Source: Chthonomonadaceae bacterium (GTDB lineage: Bacteria; Armatimonadota; Fimbriimonadia; Fimbriimonadales; Fimbriimonadaceae). From it: a stretch of 64,000 nt of DNA. The notes beneath the pieces are model-generated. The model worked only from the letters and a program-made list of their open reading frames with translations. It ran no database searches and was not told the DNA's origin. Shown here one piece after another: positions 39,010-47,503 of the stretch (position 1 is its first letter; every line of letters starts with the position of its first letter). Both the position numbers and the translations under genes were made by a program. Location of the stretch: assembly GCA_015709495.1 (NCBI GenBank), contig CP054189.1, positions 310,001-374,000 on the forward strand, given 5' to 3'.

Positions 39010-40616
39010 TGCACGCTCGCCCGGACGAGGGCCGAAACCACGGGCTGTTGCGGATCGTCGGTGTAAATCCGGAGCTGGGACGCCAGCAAACCGAACTCGG
39101 CGTTGCCCAAGTACGTAACCGTAACGCGATGCTCCATCCCGTTCGCGTTGGAACGGTGCTCGACTCTGAAGTACGGGCTGTCCACTTCGACCTTGGTGAT
39201 CTTGAACGGCTTGGAGAGCCGGGACACGAAAAGGTGCATCCGCTTCGGGTCCTTGCCGACTTCACCCATAAAGAGGACGTTCGGGCTGGCGACAATGCCC
39301 GATTGCACCGTCATGCCATGCCGCAATATCCCGAACCGTTCGTGGTTGGTTCGAAGCAAAACGGTCGCAAACAGCCTCCCGTTGGGGATGTCAGGATCGA
39401 GTTGAACCTTGATGCGGTAGCCTTTCTTCGGCTTCGGGGGCTCGTTGAGTTCAGGGTCGGCGATCGTTCCCGACCAGCGTTCGATGGAGACCTTGCCGTT
39501 CCATCCATCGATCTGCGAGTCGGTGATGCGGAACGACTCCGGGTCGTCGACCACCACGTAAAACTCGTGCTTGCCTTCGCTGGCTTTGGCGTCGACCAGC
39601 CCGCTCTTGGGATCGAGTATCCGATAAACCGGCTTCACGCGAAGCTTGATCGTAAGCTCGACGACCGGACGCTCCGGGTCGTTCGTATAGACTAAGACCT
39701 TCTTGTGCTGGTCCCCCACGAAGTCGGTCGTCTCCATTCTGAGCCTCAGGAGCGCCGACTTCTGAGCGTCGAGCGGCGCGGGTCGAGTCACGAGCAAACA
39801 CCCACAATCCGGGATCAGCCGCAACGCCAGCGGACCCGTGCCTACGTTCGATGCCTGAACCGTGAAGTCAACGTCCTGCCCCTGCACCGTAGAGCCCAGG
39901 TCCAGCGTCAGCGGCTGAAGCACCACGCTGGGCGCTTGGGCGGCGACCCTCTTCTTCTTTTCGAGGTTCGTATTGAGGAAATCGACCAGTTCGAGGTTGA
40001 ACTTGGTAATCCCGATCTCCCACAGCGAGGGCTTATTCCTCGAACGCATCGAGACGTCGGATCGGCCCGTAAAGGACCCGTTGGGTTGCGTCGGGCCAGA
40101 CCCATAGTAGTAGGCGAGCGCAAAGCCGACCTCGTTGTAGACGTCCACCGCGTCCACGGGGAGCGCGGGATTGCCACGTTGGAGGCCGATCACCGTCTCA
40201 ACCGCAGGCTCGCCCGGAACATACGCGACCGAATGTACGGCGCCGGCGGGCAAGTTCGAGCCGGCCGAAGGAGGCAAAAAAGGTTCGAAGCTGATGCGAA
40301 CGTCGGCGGGCTTGCCGAACTTCACTTTGAAGAAGGGCAGCATCTTGCCCCATTCCTTGATCGCCGCTTCCCTCGCTTCGGCGAACTCTCCCCGGAAGTC
40401 GGCTGGCGCCTTCGAATCATCCCAGTCGATCACGATCTGCTTTTTCGGAAGGGCTTGAGCGCGAGCGCTCGCCGCAGCGAAGTCGCCTTGCTCCATCAAG
40501 CGTTCGACTTCAAGAACCGAGCGCAGAAACTCCTCCGTCGCGCCTGGCGGAGCAAGCGGCGGTTGCAGCGGACCTTGCGCCGCCCCGATCAAGACCAATC
40601 CCAAGAGCCAATTCAT
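39006..40616 (-). CDS. Secreted DUF1573 protein with a degenerate matrixin-like domain
   Basis: 536 aa from ATG 40616 (signal MNWLLGLVLIGAAQG); the frame is open four codons earlier. Residues ~90-185 follow the matrixin pattern (VRISFEPFLPPSAGSNLPAG, TVIGLQRGNPALP), but the zinc helix reads VYNEVGFALAYYYG instead of HExGHxLGxxH, so metal binding is lost. Residues ~235-330 are a DUF1573 domain (LDLGSTVQGQDVDFTVQASN, RLIPDCGCLLVT), then two further Ig-like domains. Coupled to the cytochrome gene downstream. Probably a periplasmic binding or structural protein. Confidence 0.75.
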   Translation of the reverse strand: MNWLLGLVLIGAAQGPLQPPLAPPGATEEFLRSVLEVERLMEQGDFAAASARAQALPKKQIVIDWDDSKAPADFRGEFAEAREAAIKEWGKMLPFFKVKFGKPADVRISFEPFLPPSAGSNLPAGAVHSVAYVPGEPAVETVIGLQRGNPALPVDAVDVYNEVGFALAYYYGSGPTQPNGSFTGRSDVSMRSRNKPSLWEIGITKFNLELVDFLNTNLEKKKRVAAQAPSVVLQPLTLDLGSTVQGQDVDFTVQASNVGTGPLALRLIPDCGCLLVTRPAPLDAQKSALLRLRMETTDFVGDQHKKVLVYTNDPERPVVELTIKLRVKPVYRILDPKSGLVDAKASEGKHEFYVVVDDPESFRITDSQIDGWNGKVSIERWSGTIADPELNEPPKPKKGYRIKVQLDPDIPNGRLFATVLLRTNHERFGILRHGMTVQSGIVASPNVLFMGEVGKDPKRMHLFVSRLSKPFKITKVEVDSPYFRVEHRSNANGMEHRVTVTYLGNAEFGLLASQLRIYTDDPQQPVVSALVRASVQ

Positions 40617-40698
40617 CGTTATTCCCAATCCTCAGCTTCTACGCAATGAGACGACACGAACGCTCCAACGCTTCGTTCCCGTGCGCTCTCCAAACTCT

Positions 40699-41815
40699 TT
40701 ACTCGATGTGGGTCCCTTCGACGGGCCGTTGCCTCAAGAAGGCCTCGATGAATCCGTCGATGTCGCCGTCGAGAACAGCCTGCACGTTCCCGGTCTCGTA
40801 ACCCGTTCGATGGTCCTTGACCAGCGTGTAAGGCTGGAGAACGTAGCTTCGAATCTGCCTGCCCCACTCGGCCGGGCTCGCTTCGCCCTTGATTTCGCGA
40901 ATTTGCTGTTCGGTGTTCGCTTGTTCGAGCGCCTTGAGCCGGGCAAGAAGCACCGTCATCGCGTGGGCGCGGTTCTTGTGCTGGCTGCGTTCGTTCTGGC
41001 ATACCACCGTGATTCCCGTAGGGAGGTGGGTGATCCGCACCGCGCTTTCCGTCTTGTTCACGTGCTGGCCGCCCGCCCCGCCCGCGCGGAGCGTGTCCAC
41101 CTTCAAGTCGTCCGGGTTGATTTGCACCTCAGACTCATCGAACTCAGGCGACACCTCGACCCGAGCAAAAGAAGTGTGACGCCGGGCGTTCGCGTCGTAC
41201 GGAGAGATGCGAACGAGCCTGTGAACGCCGTTCTCTGACTTCAGGTAGCCAAAGCTGTTGAGCCCGGAGACGGTAAATCCGATGTTTCGGTACCCGGTCA
41301 CGTCGCCGGGCGTCTCGTTGAGGATCTCCAGTTTGAAGCCCCGACGCTGACACCACCTCTCGTAGATTCGAAACAGCATCGAGGCCCAATCGCAGGCCTC
41401 CGTACCCCCCGCGCCCGCGCTGATCTCGACGATGGAGTTCCGAGCGTCGTGCTCGCCGCTGATGAGAGTCTGGAGTTCGTACGCATCGAACTCCTTGAGG
41501 TACTTGGCGGCCATCTGGGAAACCTCGCGCTCGATTTCCGCATTCGGGTCCTCCTTGAGCATCGCCAAGAGGTCCTCGATGTCGCTCAAGTCCTTTTGAA
41601 ACTTGCGAAAGCCCTGAACGACGTCGCGCAAGCGCGAGAGCTTCTGAAACGTCTTGTTAGCCTCGGCCGGGTCGTCCCAGAAGTCGGACGCTACCGAAAG
41701 TTGTTCCAAGCGGGCAATCTCTGCATCAAGTCGATGCAGGTCAAAGATGTTCTCCGATAGCGTCCAGGCGCCCGCGCACCGTGGACAGCGCTTCATGCTG
41801 TTCGAGGGTCAGCAT
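40699..41815 (-). CDS. prfB: Peptide chain release factor 2, programmed +1 frameshift
   Basis: RF2 releases peptides at UGA and UAA. The main frame (41742-40699) carries the GGQ loop [15 protein letters not shown] and the family pattern [19 protein letters not shown]. The 5' part is in another frame: ATG 41815 gives [24 protein letters not shown], then CTT TGA C at 41746-41740. That is the conserved RF2 autoregulatory slip site, where ribosomes shift +1 and continue as [13 protein letters not shown] lies 5 nt before CTT and may act as the internal Shine-Dalgarno stimulator. This is a normal prfB, not a broken gene. Confidence 0.96.
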
Positions 41816-41953
41816 TCGGCGATTGTACCCACGGATCGGACTTTGGAGAGAACCAGAACCAGCCGGCCCCGACCCGCAAAGCTTCGGCCTCGCCGTGAAA
41901 CGGCAACAAACCCGGCTTCAGGCCGAGGCTCTTGCCGTATGGCCCGCCTTGCG

Positions 41954-42583
41954 TTACTTCCGTCGACGACGGATTAGGGACACCAGACCCAATCCAAGAA
42001 CGCCGAGGGTCGCGGGCTCTGGCACTGCAACCATCGTAACGTTGTCGAGGAATCCGCCGTGGTAAGGGAAATTCGTGTATCCGTCTTGGAATCGCAGTTC
42101 AGTCGAAGTCGACGACGCGGTGAACACATAAGCGTAGGTCGTCCAGTCGAGATCGTCCGTCGTAGAATCACTTCCGTCAACATAAGCAAAGGCCGAGCCG
42201 TTGAGATAGAGCCTTAGCGAGTCGTCTGGATTCGTCGAGGATAAGTAGGGATTCGCGGCATAGTCAAAGGTGAGGCGGTACGATTGTCCCGCCCAAGTTG
42301 CGATTGTTTGCGAAATCGAACCTGCATATCCGCTCTCCACTTCGGTGTATTGTTCGCCATCTGAGGCGATCCACTTGCCGGGCCTGCTGTCAAGCCAGGT
42401 CCATTGGCTGCCGCTTCGGGTCCAACCGTCCGCGCTCGTCCCGTTGCGAACGTACCAATACGTGCCGAGCCCGTCGTCGGACGTGGCGACGACGTCAGGG
42501 CTTTCGAACGACCCGTTGACTACCAGATTCGCAGATGAAATAGCCGAAAAGGCGAGAGTCATGGCAAGTGCAAGATGTTTCAT
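41954..42583 (-). CDS. PEP-CTERM secreted protein 1
   Basis: 209 aa from ATG 42583 (MKHLALAMTLAFSAISSANL signal peptide). The mature domain is beta-rich, carbohydrate-binding-like (ANLVVNGSFESPD at the start, YRLTFDYAANPYLSS, STSTELRFQDG), similar to DUF642/choice-of-anchor proteins. It ends with VPEPATLGVLGLGLVSLIRR: PEP motif, membrane helix and basic tail, the exosortase sorting signal. No exosortase gene is in the window. Confidence 0.88.
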   Translation of the reverse strand: MKHLALAMTLAFSAISSANLVVNGSFESPDVVATSDDGLGTYWYVRNGTSADGWTRSGSQWTWLDSRPGKWIASDGEQYTEVESGYAGSISQTIATWAGQSYRLTFDYAANPYLSSTNPDDSLRLYLNGSAFAYVDGSDSTTDDLDWTTYAYVFTASSTSTELRFQDGYTNFPYHGGFLDNVTMVAVPEPATLGVLGLGLVSLIRRRRK

Positions 42584-42697
42584 GAGGTTCAAGCGTCTCC
42601 GCAAGTTATTGACCAAGACGGTCGGCAATGTGACGGAAAACGACAAAGAACCTCGGTTTCGAGCCGAGGTTCTGGTAGTTCGGACGGGAACCACCGC

Positions 42698-43516
42698 CTA
42701 CTTCTTGCGTCGCCGAAGAAGCGCCGCGGCCCCTAAGCTAAGCGCAGCCATCGTGGCGGGCTCAGGAACCGGGACAAACGCGATTCCCGCAAAGTTATCG
42801 CCAAGCGTTCCAACCGAGGTCGCCACGCCCGTCGTCGTGTTGATCGTGGCCAGGTGCCTGCTAGATCCCTGTCGAACGATTGCCCACAACGTGCCATCGT
42901 CAGGGTTGGTCGCAAGACCATTCATGCCGCTAATGCCGGCGCTGTTCATCGTGATCGCCAAGGTTCCAAGGGACGAGCCGTCGCTGGGGTCCAACGTGTA
43001 AAGAAGGCCGTCGAAGGCTGCCGCGCCATAAAGGGTGCTCCCAACGAAAGCGAGACCCTTCAGATCCTCGGCCACGTCGCCGATGTCAGTTGCAGTTCCG
43101 CTCGTGGTCGTGTCGAAGAGTTGATTGGTACGATCGGTAACGAGAAGCCGGCCCGTGTTGGGGTTGTACGTGATGGCGAGTTGTTCGTTGGTGACGTTCG
43201 GACCCGTGAACTGACCGGACGTTACGATTGAAGCAGTGTTTACGTCGATGCTCTCCCAGTATCGATCACCAGTGCTGATTCCCGATGCATGGTAAAGCAA
43301 ACCGTCGGCCGGGTTGTAGCCGATCGTTTCGCCGTCGTTGCCGTTTCCCAAGGACATGAGAAACGTCGAACTCGCGTCCGTCTTGCTGAGCCAGTACAGC
43401 GTTTCTGAAACTGACGCGCCGTCGCCTGTCACGCCAACTAGACGGGACTGCGCCAAGGCCGCAACCGCGCCGAGCGCGACGGCGGCGAGAATACAAATGG
43501 GTTTGTGAATACGCAT
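42698..43516 (-). CDS. PEP-CTERM secreted protein 2, propeller-like
   Basis: 272 aa. Signal peptide (ICILAAVALGAVAALAQS), then repeats of a beta-propeller or DUF4394-like type (IGYNPADGLLYHASGIS, AITYNPNTGRLLVTDRTN, LATNPDDGTLWAIVRQGSS), ending VPEPATMAALSLGAAALLRR plus a basic tail. Same orientation as the other PEP-CTERM gene 115 bp downstream, each probably with its own promoter. Likely a cell-surface or matrix protein. Confidence 0.85.
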   Translation of the reverse strand: MRIHKPICILAAVALGAVAALAQSRLVGVTGDGASVSETLYWLSKTDASSTFLMSLGNGNDGETIGYNPADGLLYHASGISTGDRYWESIDVNTASIVTSGQFTGPNVTNEQLAITYNPNTGRLLVTDRTNQLFDTTTSGTATDIGDVAEDLKGLAFVGSTLYGAAAFDGLLYTLDPSDGSSLGTLAITMNSAGISGMNGLATNPDDGTLWAIVRQGSSRHLATINTTTGVATSVGTLGDNFAGIAFVPVPEPATMAALSLGAAALLRRRKK

Positions 43517-43748
43517 GACAAATACCTCCAGACATGAATTGTCAGGGGCGGACCAATACGTGACGCAAAGGTACGGTATCTTTGTCTGGGGGGCGACTAT
43601 CTGGCAAAATTACGGGGGCAGCGTAAAGCGGATCGGTCGCAGATAAGACGACGCTCCCAATCCGTTGAACTTGACGAGGGCTTCGCTTCGTCAACAGTAT
43701 AATAACGGGAACGGCGGCGTGTGCCGCCTGCCCGGAGGGGTTTTGGGG

Positions 43749-45821
43749 ATGAAACATCTTGCTTTGAGGTCATCGTTGACGGTCGCTTTCGGCGTCGCCC
43801 TTGCGGCTTCGCTTTCCGCGCAGCAAACGCAGCAGTACTACCCGTCGGCTCGAATCGGGGGGATTCAACCCGTGATCGAATCGAGCTACAAGTGGTTCCC
43901 GCAGATTCAGCCATCCTTCCGGATTGGCAAGCTCTCGCCTGCCAACCCCTCGATTCCCCCGCGCGAGGATGGTCCCTTCTCGGGTCTCCGGGCCGGCTCC
44001 CAACTCCTTGCACCCCGATCCAACCTCGACGCCAAGTTTCCCGGTATCGACGCGACCGGGTGGGTGCCGCCCGATCCCAACCTCGCCGTGGGCCCAGGAC
44101 ACATTGTCGAAGTCGTGAACTCCGACATCGCTTGGTTCAACAAAGCCACCGGGGCGAAGCAGTTCCAGGTCTCGATGGCGCCGGTTCCCGGCCCGACCGA
44201 GGGCTTCTTCGAGTCGCTCAATCCCTCCGACTTCGTCTTCGATCCCAAATGCTTCTATGACCAAGTGTCAGGCAGGTTCTTCGTCGTGGCGCTGGAGTTG
44301 GATCAGGGTGGCCAAGCGAGCAAAGCGCTCGTCGCCGTCTCCGACGACTCCGACCCGAACGGCGTTTGGCACAAGTACCGATTCGAAGCGATGATGAACG
44401 TCAATGGCACCCCCACTTGGCTCGACTATCCGGGCTTTGGGTGCAACAAGGACGCGCTCATCGTAACTGGCAACCAATTCGGTTTCTCTTCCGGCTTCTA
44501 TGGCGTTCAGGTGATCACCGTGCCCAAGGCCCAGATTCTGAGCGGCGCGGTCGCCTCCCAAACCCAAACCCTTCTGGCGAGTTCCTTCACCATTCAAGTT
44601 GCGAGAACCCCAGACCCCAACTTGAACCATATTTACATGGTCGGCGAGGGGCAGAACAGATCCCAAATGAGGCTCTATGCGGTCACCGGGCTCCCCAATA
44701 ACCCGGTCGTCAATCAGACCGCCGTAGCGATCCCGACCTGGTTCCCGCCCTCGGTCAACGCGCCGAGCCCCAACGGACGCACCATCGACAGCCTCGACGG
44801 CAGAATCTACGATGCGGACTGGCTCAACGGCCGGCTCGTGGCCGTTCATACCCCGAGAGTCTCGCAGTCCGACTCGCGGAACATGATCCGTTGGTATGAG
44901 TTCAGCACGAACGGCTGGCCGACCATGCCGAACCCGCCCACGCTCTTCCAGTCCGGCAACGTCATCGGAGGCTCGGGCGAGCACTACCACATGGCGGGCA
45001 TCGCGTTGAATTCGGTGAACGACATGGCGGTCGTATTTACGCGGAGCAGTTCGTCGATCGTGGCCGACCTCATGGTCGCGGGACGCAAGGCGAGCGACCC
45101 TCCTGGCGCCATCGGCACGCCGGTCCTCGTTTCGAACAGCCTCGGAGCCTCGTACGGCTCGCCAGGATTCAACCGATGGGGCGACTATTTCAGCATGGAA
45201 GTCGACCCCGACGACAACCTGAAGTTCTGGAGCATCGGCATGATCGGTAAGGCCAACGGAAACTGGACCACGATCATCAACAGCCACACGATCTCCGACA
45301 TCGGTACCGGCGGGCAGTTCACGCTGTTCCCGCCCCTCACGGCCTCGATCTACCAAGACCCGTATTCGAATCCATCCGTTCAGGGGATCAACCTACAGGG
45401 TGGACCGGGTGACGTGGCCAATTCGGACAACATCAACCTGACGATCGGCTCGGTGTTCATGCCCGGACTCGGCCAAGTCGCCGCAGGTCATTTCACTTAC
45501 GACCTCGAGGGCAACCTCTCCGCCTTAACGACGCTTCGAGTCAATCTGGAAGCCAACGCGCTGAGCACCTGCACGATTTTCGTGATGGTGAAGAACCAGA
45601 TCACCGGAAAGTGGCACAGCGTTAAGGCGTTCCCCGCCAAACCGACCGGCAACGCCCAGGTGTTGGTGACGTTGCCGGCCCCCTTAAGCCAGTGGCGAAC
45701 AAGCTCGGGCGCGATGGATGTGGTGATCCGCGCGGTGAACCCGATTCGGTCCCGGCTGTTCGTGATGCCGCTGGCGTTCACGTTGAGCTTGGACTTGGTT
45801 GAGGTTCAGGCGAGGTTCTAG
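43749..45821 (+). CDS. Large secreted protein, unknown function
   Basis: 690 aa from ATG 43749 (signal peptide LRSSLTVAFGVALAASLSAQ; GAGGGG upstream). Beta-rich with Pro/Asp motifs (GWVPPDPNLAVGPGHIVEV, DWLNGRLVAVHTPRVS, FNRWGDYFSMEVDPDDN). These resemble exported proteins with a catalytic-looking but unassigned propeller domain. The C-terminal ~130 residues form a separate beta domain without sorting signal. Divergent from the PEP-CTERM gene across 232 bp. Confidence 0.8.
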   Translation: MKHLALRSSLTVAFGVALAASLSAQQTQQYYPSARIGGIQPVIESSYKWFPQIQPSFRIGKLSPANPSIPPREDGPFSGLRAGSQLLAPRSNLDAKFPGIDATGWVPPDPNLAVGPGHIVEVVNSDIAWFNKATGAKQFQVSMAPVPGPTEGFFESLNPSDFVFDPKCFYDQVSGRFFVVALELDQGGQASKALVAVSDDSDPNGVWHKYRFEAMMNVNGTPTWLDYPGFGCNKDALIVTGNQFGFSSGFYGVQVITVPKAQILSGAVASQTQTLLASSFTIQVARTPDPNLNHIYMVGEGQNRSQMRLYAVTGLPNNPVVNQTAVAIPTWFPPSVNAPSPNGRTIDSLDGRIYDADWLNGRLVAVHTPRVSQSDSRNMIRWYEFSTNGWPTMPNPPTLFQSGNVIGGSGEHYHMAGIALNSVNDMAVVFTRSSSSIVADLMVAGRKASDPPGAIGTPVLVSNSLGASYGSPGFNRWGDYFSMEVDPDDNLKFWSIGMIGKANGNWTTIINSHTISDIGTGGQFTLFPPLTASIYQDPYSNPSVQGINLQGGPGDVANSDNINLTIGSVFMPGLGQVAAGHFTYDLEGNLSALTTLRVNLEANALSTCTIFVMVKNQITGKWHSVKAFPAKPTGNAQVLVTLPAPLSQWRTSSGAMDVVIRAVNPIRSRLFVMPLAFTLSLDLVEVQARF

Positions 45822-45846
45822 CTCGCTCCAAGGAATCGGGGGCGTC

Positions 45847-46179
45847 CTAAGCGGCGCCTTCGATTCTTCGAGCGTTGCGCTTCTGCCCGGCATAGGACCG
45901 AGTCGCCAGCGCCGCCCGGCGTCCGCTTGAAAGGCTCTCCAGCAACTTGCTTTGCGACTCCCTCGCGCTGGCAATGACCCTCTCCGCAACTTCGTTCGCT
46001 TGCGCCACAAGGGTTTGCGTTTCTTCGTCCAAAGGGAGTTTCGACAGCGCGTCGATCGTTTTCTCTCGCTCTGCCAAGACGGCGAAGAGCGATTCGAAGT
46101 CTTCTGCGCGAAGCGCCTGTTCGGCCGCCAAGGTAAGAATGAGGAGCCGACTCGATTCGGAGTGGGCGCTACGCCGCAC
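45847..46179 (-). CDS. Small helical protein, FliT/FlgN-like flagellar chaperone candidate
   Basis: 110 aa from GTG 46179, overlapping the fliS stop by 11 nt. All-helical (LILTLAAEQALRAEDFESLF, LAEREKTIDALSKLPLDEET), matching the size and four-helix pattern of FliT/FlgN export chaperones. The position after fliS supports this. Family membership is not provable from motifs. Confidence 0.55.
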   Translation of the reverse strand: MRRSAHSESSRLLILTLAAEQALRAEDFESLFAVLAEREKTIDALSKLPLDEETQTLVAQANEVAERVIASARESQSKLLESLSSGRRAALATRSYAGQKRNARRIEGAA

Positions 46180-46576
46180 GTTGCATCTCCTCCGGCTCAG
46201 GGGAAAGGCTCTTCGAGAGGCTGTCCCAACTCGAGCGCAGATCGCTCAGAACCTGCATCGATCGGTCGATGCCGCCTGGGTCGTCGTTCACGTTCGCCTC
46301 GACCAGTTGGTTGAGAACATAGGAATAAAGCGAGAACAGGTGGGTGGCGATTTCGCCACCTTGCTCCATGTCGAGGCACGAAGTCAGTTCCAGGACGATT
46401 CTCTGCGCGCGCTGGAGGTTCTTGTTTTGAGCTTCGAGGTCACCTGCCTCCATCGCTCGCTTCCCCGCCTCCATGAACCTGAGAGCGCCATCGTAGAGCA
46501 TCAGGACCAGTTGAAGGGGCGATGCGCCGTTGACGGCGTTCTTCTGATATTCGTGGAGATACCTGGATTGAGACAA
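46169..46576 (-). CDS. fliS: Flagellar secretion chaperone FliS
   Basis: 135 aa. YLHEYQKNAVNGASPLQLVLMLYDGALRFM near the start (quoted as YLHEYQKNAVNGASP and LQLVLMLYDGALRFM), KNLQRAQRIVLELTSCLD and LFSLYSYVLNQLVEANV are the conserved FliS segments. FliS binds the flagellin C-terminus in the cytoplasm and prevents early polymerisation. fliD and flagellin genes are not adjacent; the next gene on this strand is a FliT/FlgN-like one. Confidence 0.93.
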   Translation of the reverse strand: MSQSRYLHEYQKNAVNGASPLQLVLMLYDGALRFMEAGKRAMEAGDLEAQNKNLQRAQRIVLELTSCLDMEQGGEIATHLFSLYSYVLNQLVEANVNDDPGGIDRSMQVLSDLRSSWDSLSKSLSPEPEEMQRAA

Positions 46577-46670
46577 TGCGTTCGTTCCCCGGCTGTGAGA
46601 CTTGCCAGCTTTATCTTAGGCTTGGGGCGCGCCCATCTTCAGGTACCCGGTTGCGGTTTTTCCGATCGAG

Positions 46671-47150
46671 CTACTGGGCTTTCGGCTCGTCGGCTGCATA
46701 TTCTTCGCGCCGGATAAAGAGCGCCACGACCACCGCTGAGGTGAGAAACCAAGCAAGGGGTACGAGGTAGGTCCACGCCGACGGGTACTCCGGTTGCGGC
46801 GCATCCTTGACGGCTCGCAGAGCAAAATACTGGTCGAGCCGCAAATAGAGGAACGTCGACGAGGTCAGCACACCGCCGACAAACCCGCCCGCGGCGGCCA
46901 TGCCAAACCTGCGCGTCGCCCAAGCCCCGAACGCAGCCGCCGGAACGCCTCCGATCACCAGGTCCATCAGCAGGGTCAAGGTCTTGTGCGTCTCCACAAA
47001 CGCAAAATGCGGCCAAACCGTCAGCAGGTACGTCACCAGAGCCACGCCCACAAAGGACGAGCACCCGAAGAGCATCTGGGTGTCCGCGTCCTGAGTCTTC
47101 GGCGCGGGCGCAGGCAACTCCTCGTCGGTTCTGAGCGGTTCAAATGGCAT
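46671..47150 (-). CDS. Membrane protein, unknown
   Basis: 159 aa with three to four hydrophobic segments (~28-48 LFGCSSFVGVALVTYLLTVW; ~60-80 LLMDLVIGGVPAAAFGAWA; ~85-105; ~130-150 LVPLAWFLTSAVVVALFI) and a Pro/Asp-rich N-terminus. No family recognised. It precedes fliS on the same strand with a ~94-bp gap. Confidence 0.7.
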   Translation of the reverse strand: MPFEPLRTDEELPAPAPKTQDADTQMLFGCSSFVGVALVTYLLTVWPHFAFVETHKTLTLLMDLVIGGVPAAAFGAWATRRFGMAAAGGFVGGVLTSSTFLYLRLDQYFALRAVKDAPQPEYPSAWTYLVPLAWFLTSAVVVALFIRREEYAADEPKAQ

Positions 47151-47457
47151 GGCCCGATTCCCTTCGCCGACACAACATTATGATATAGCCAGTAGGACCG
47201 AGGTTATGTCTCGTGTTGCCGGAAAGCAAGGAGCGACCGCAATCGACTTGCTTCTCCCCGACTCGTCGTGGTGGAGCGTGTCACTCGAGTTCCTGCCGGG
47301 GCCTCAGGTTCTCGAAGGCCCGAGGAATGGGCCGCAGCGTACAACAACTGCGCTAGGCGGTCCTGCGGACCACTCATTGAATGCCTAAGAGGCTCCGCTC
47401 CGATCGGGGAAAGAACCCGCGTACGCGAAGAATTCGAACGAAACCGAATGGGAGATC

Positions 47458-47486
47458 TTGACTCTCGGAGCTCCTTGCTATATCAT
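47458..47486 (+). promoter_or_regulatory. Promoter ahead of the frameshifted secreted protein
   Basis: TTGACT (47458-47463), 17-bp spacer, TATCAT (47481-47486). The downstream start ATG 47504 follows after ~18 nt with GAGGGT just before it. The rest of the stretch 47151-47457 has only unconvincing short frames; one (47268-47507) has a protein-like composition but no recognised domain. Confidence 0.5.
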
Positions 47487-47503
47487 TGCATCGAGGGTCG
47501 ATC

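Noticed and set aside
40699-41796. prfB beginning at 41796 in one frame
   Set aside because: The residues before FDLHRLDAE do not look like RF2; the real N-terminus is in another frame joined by the CTT TGA C shift.
44268-45356. 362-aa open frame on the minus strand
   Set aside because: Opposite the secreted 690-aa protein with signal peptide; Arg/Asp/Val-rich shadow composition.
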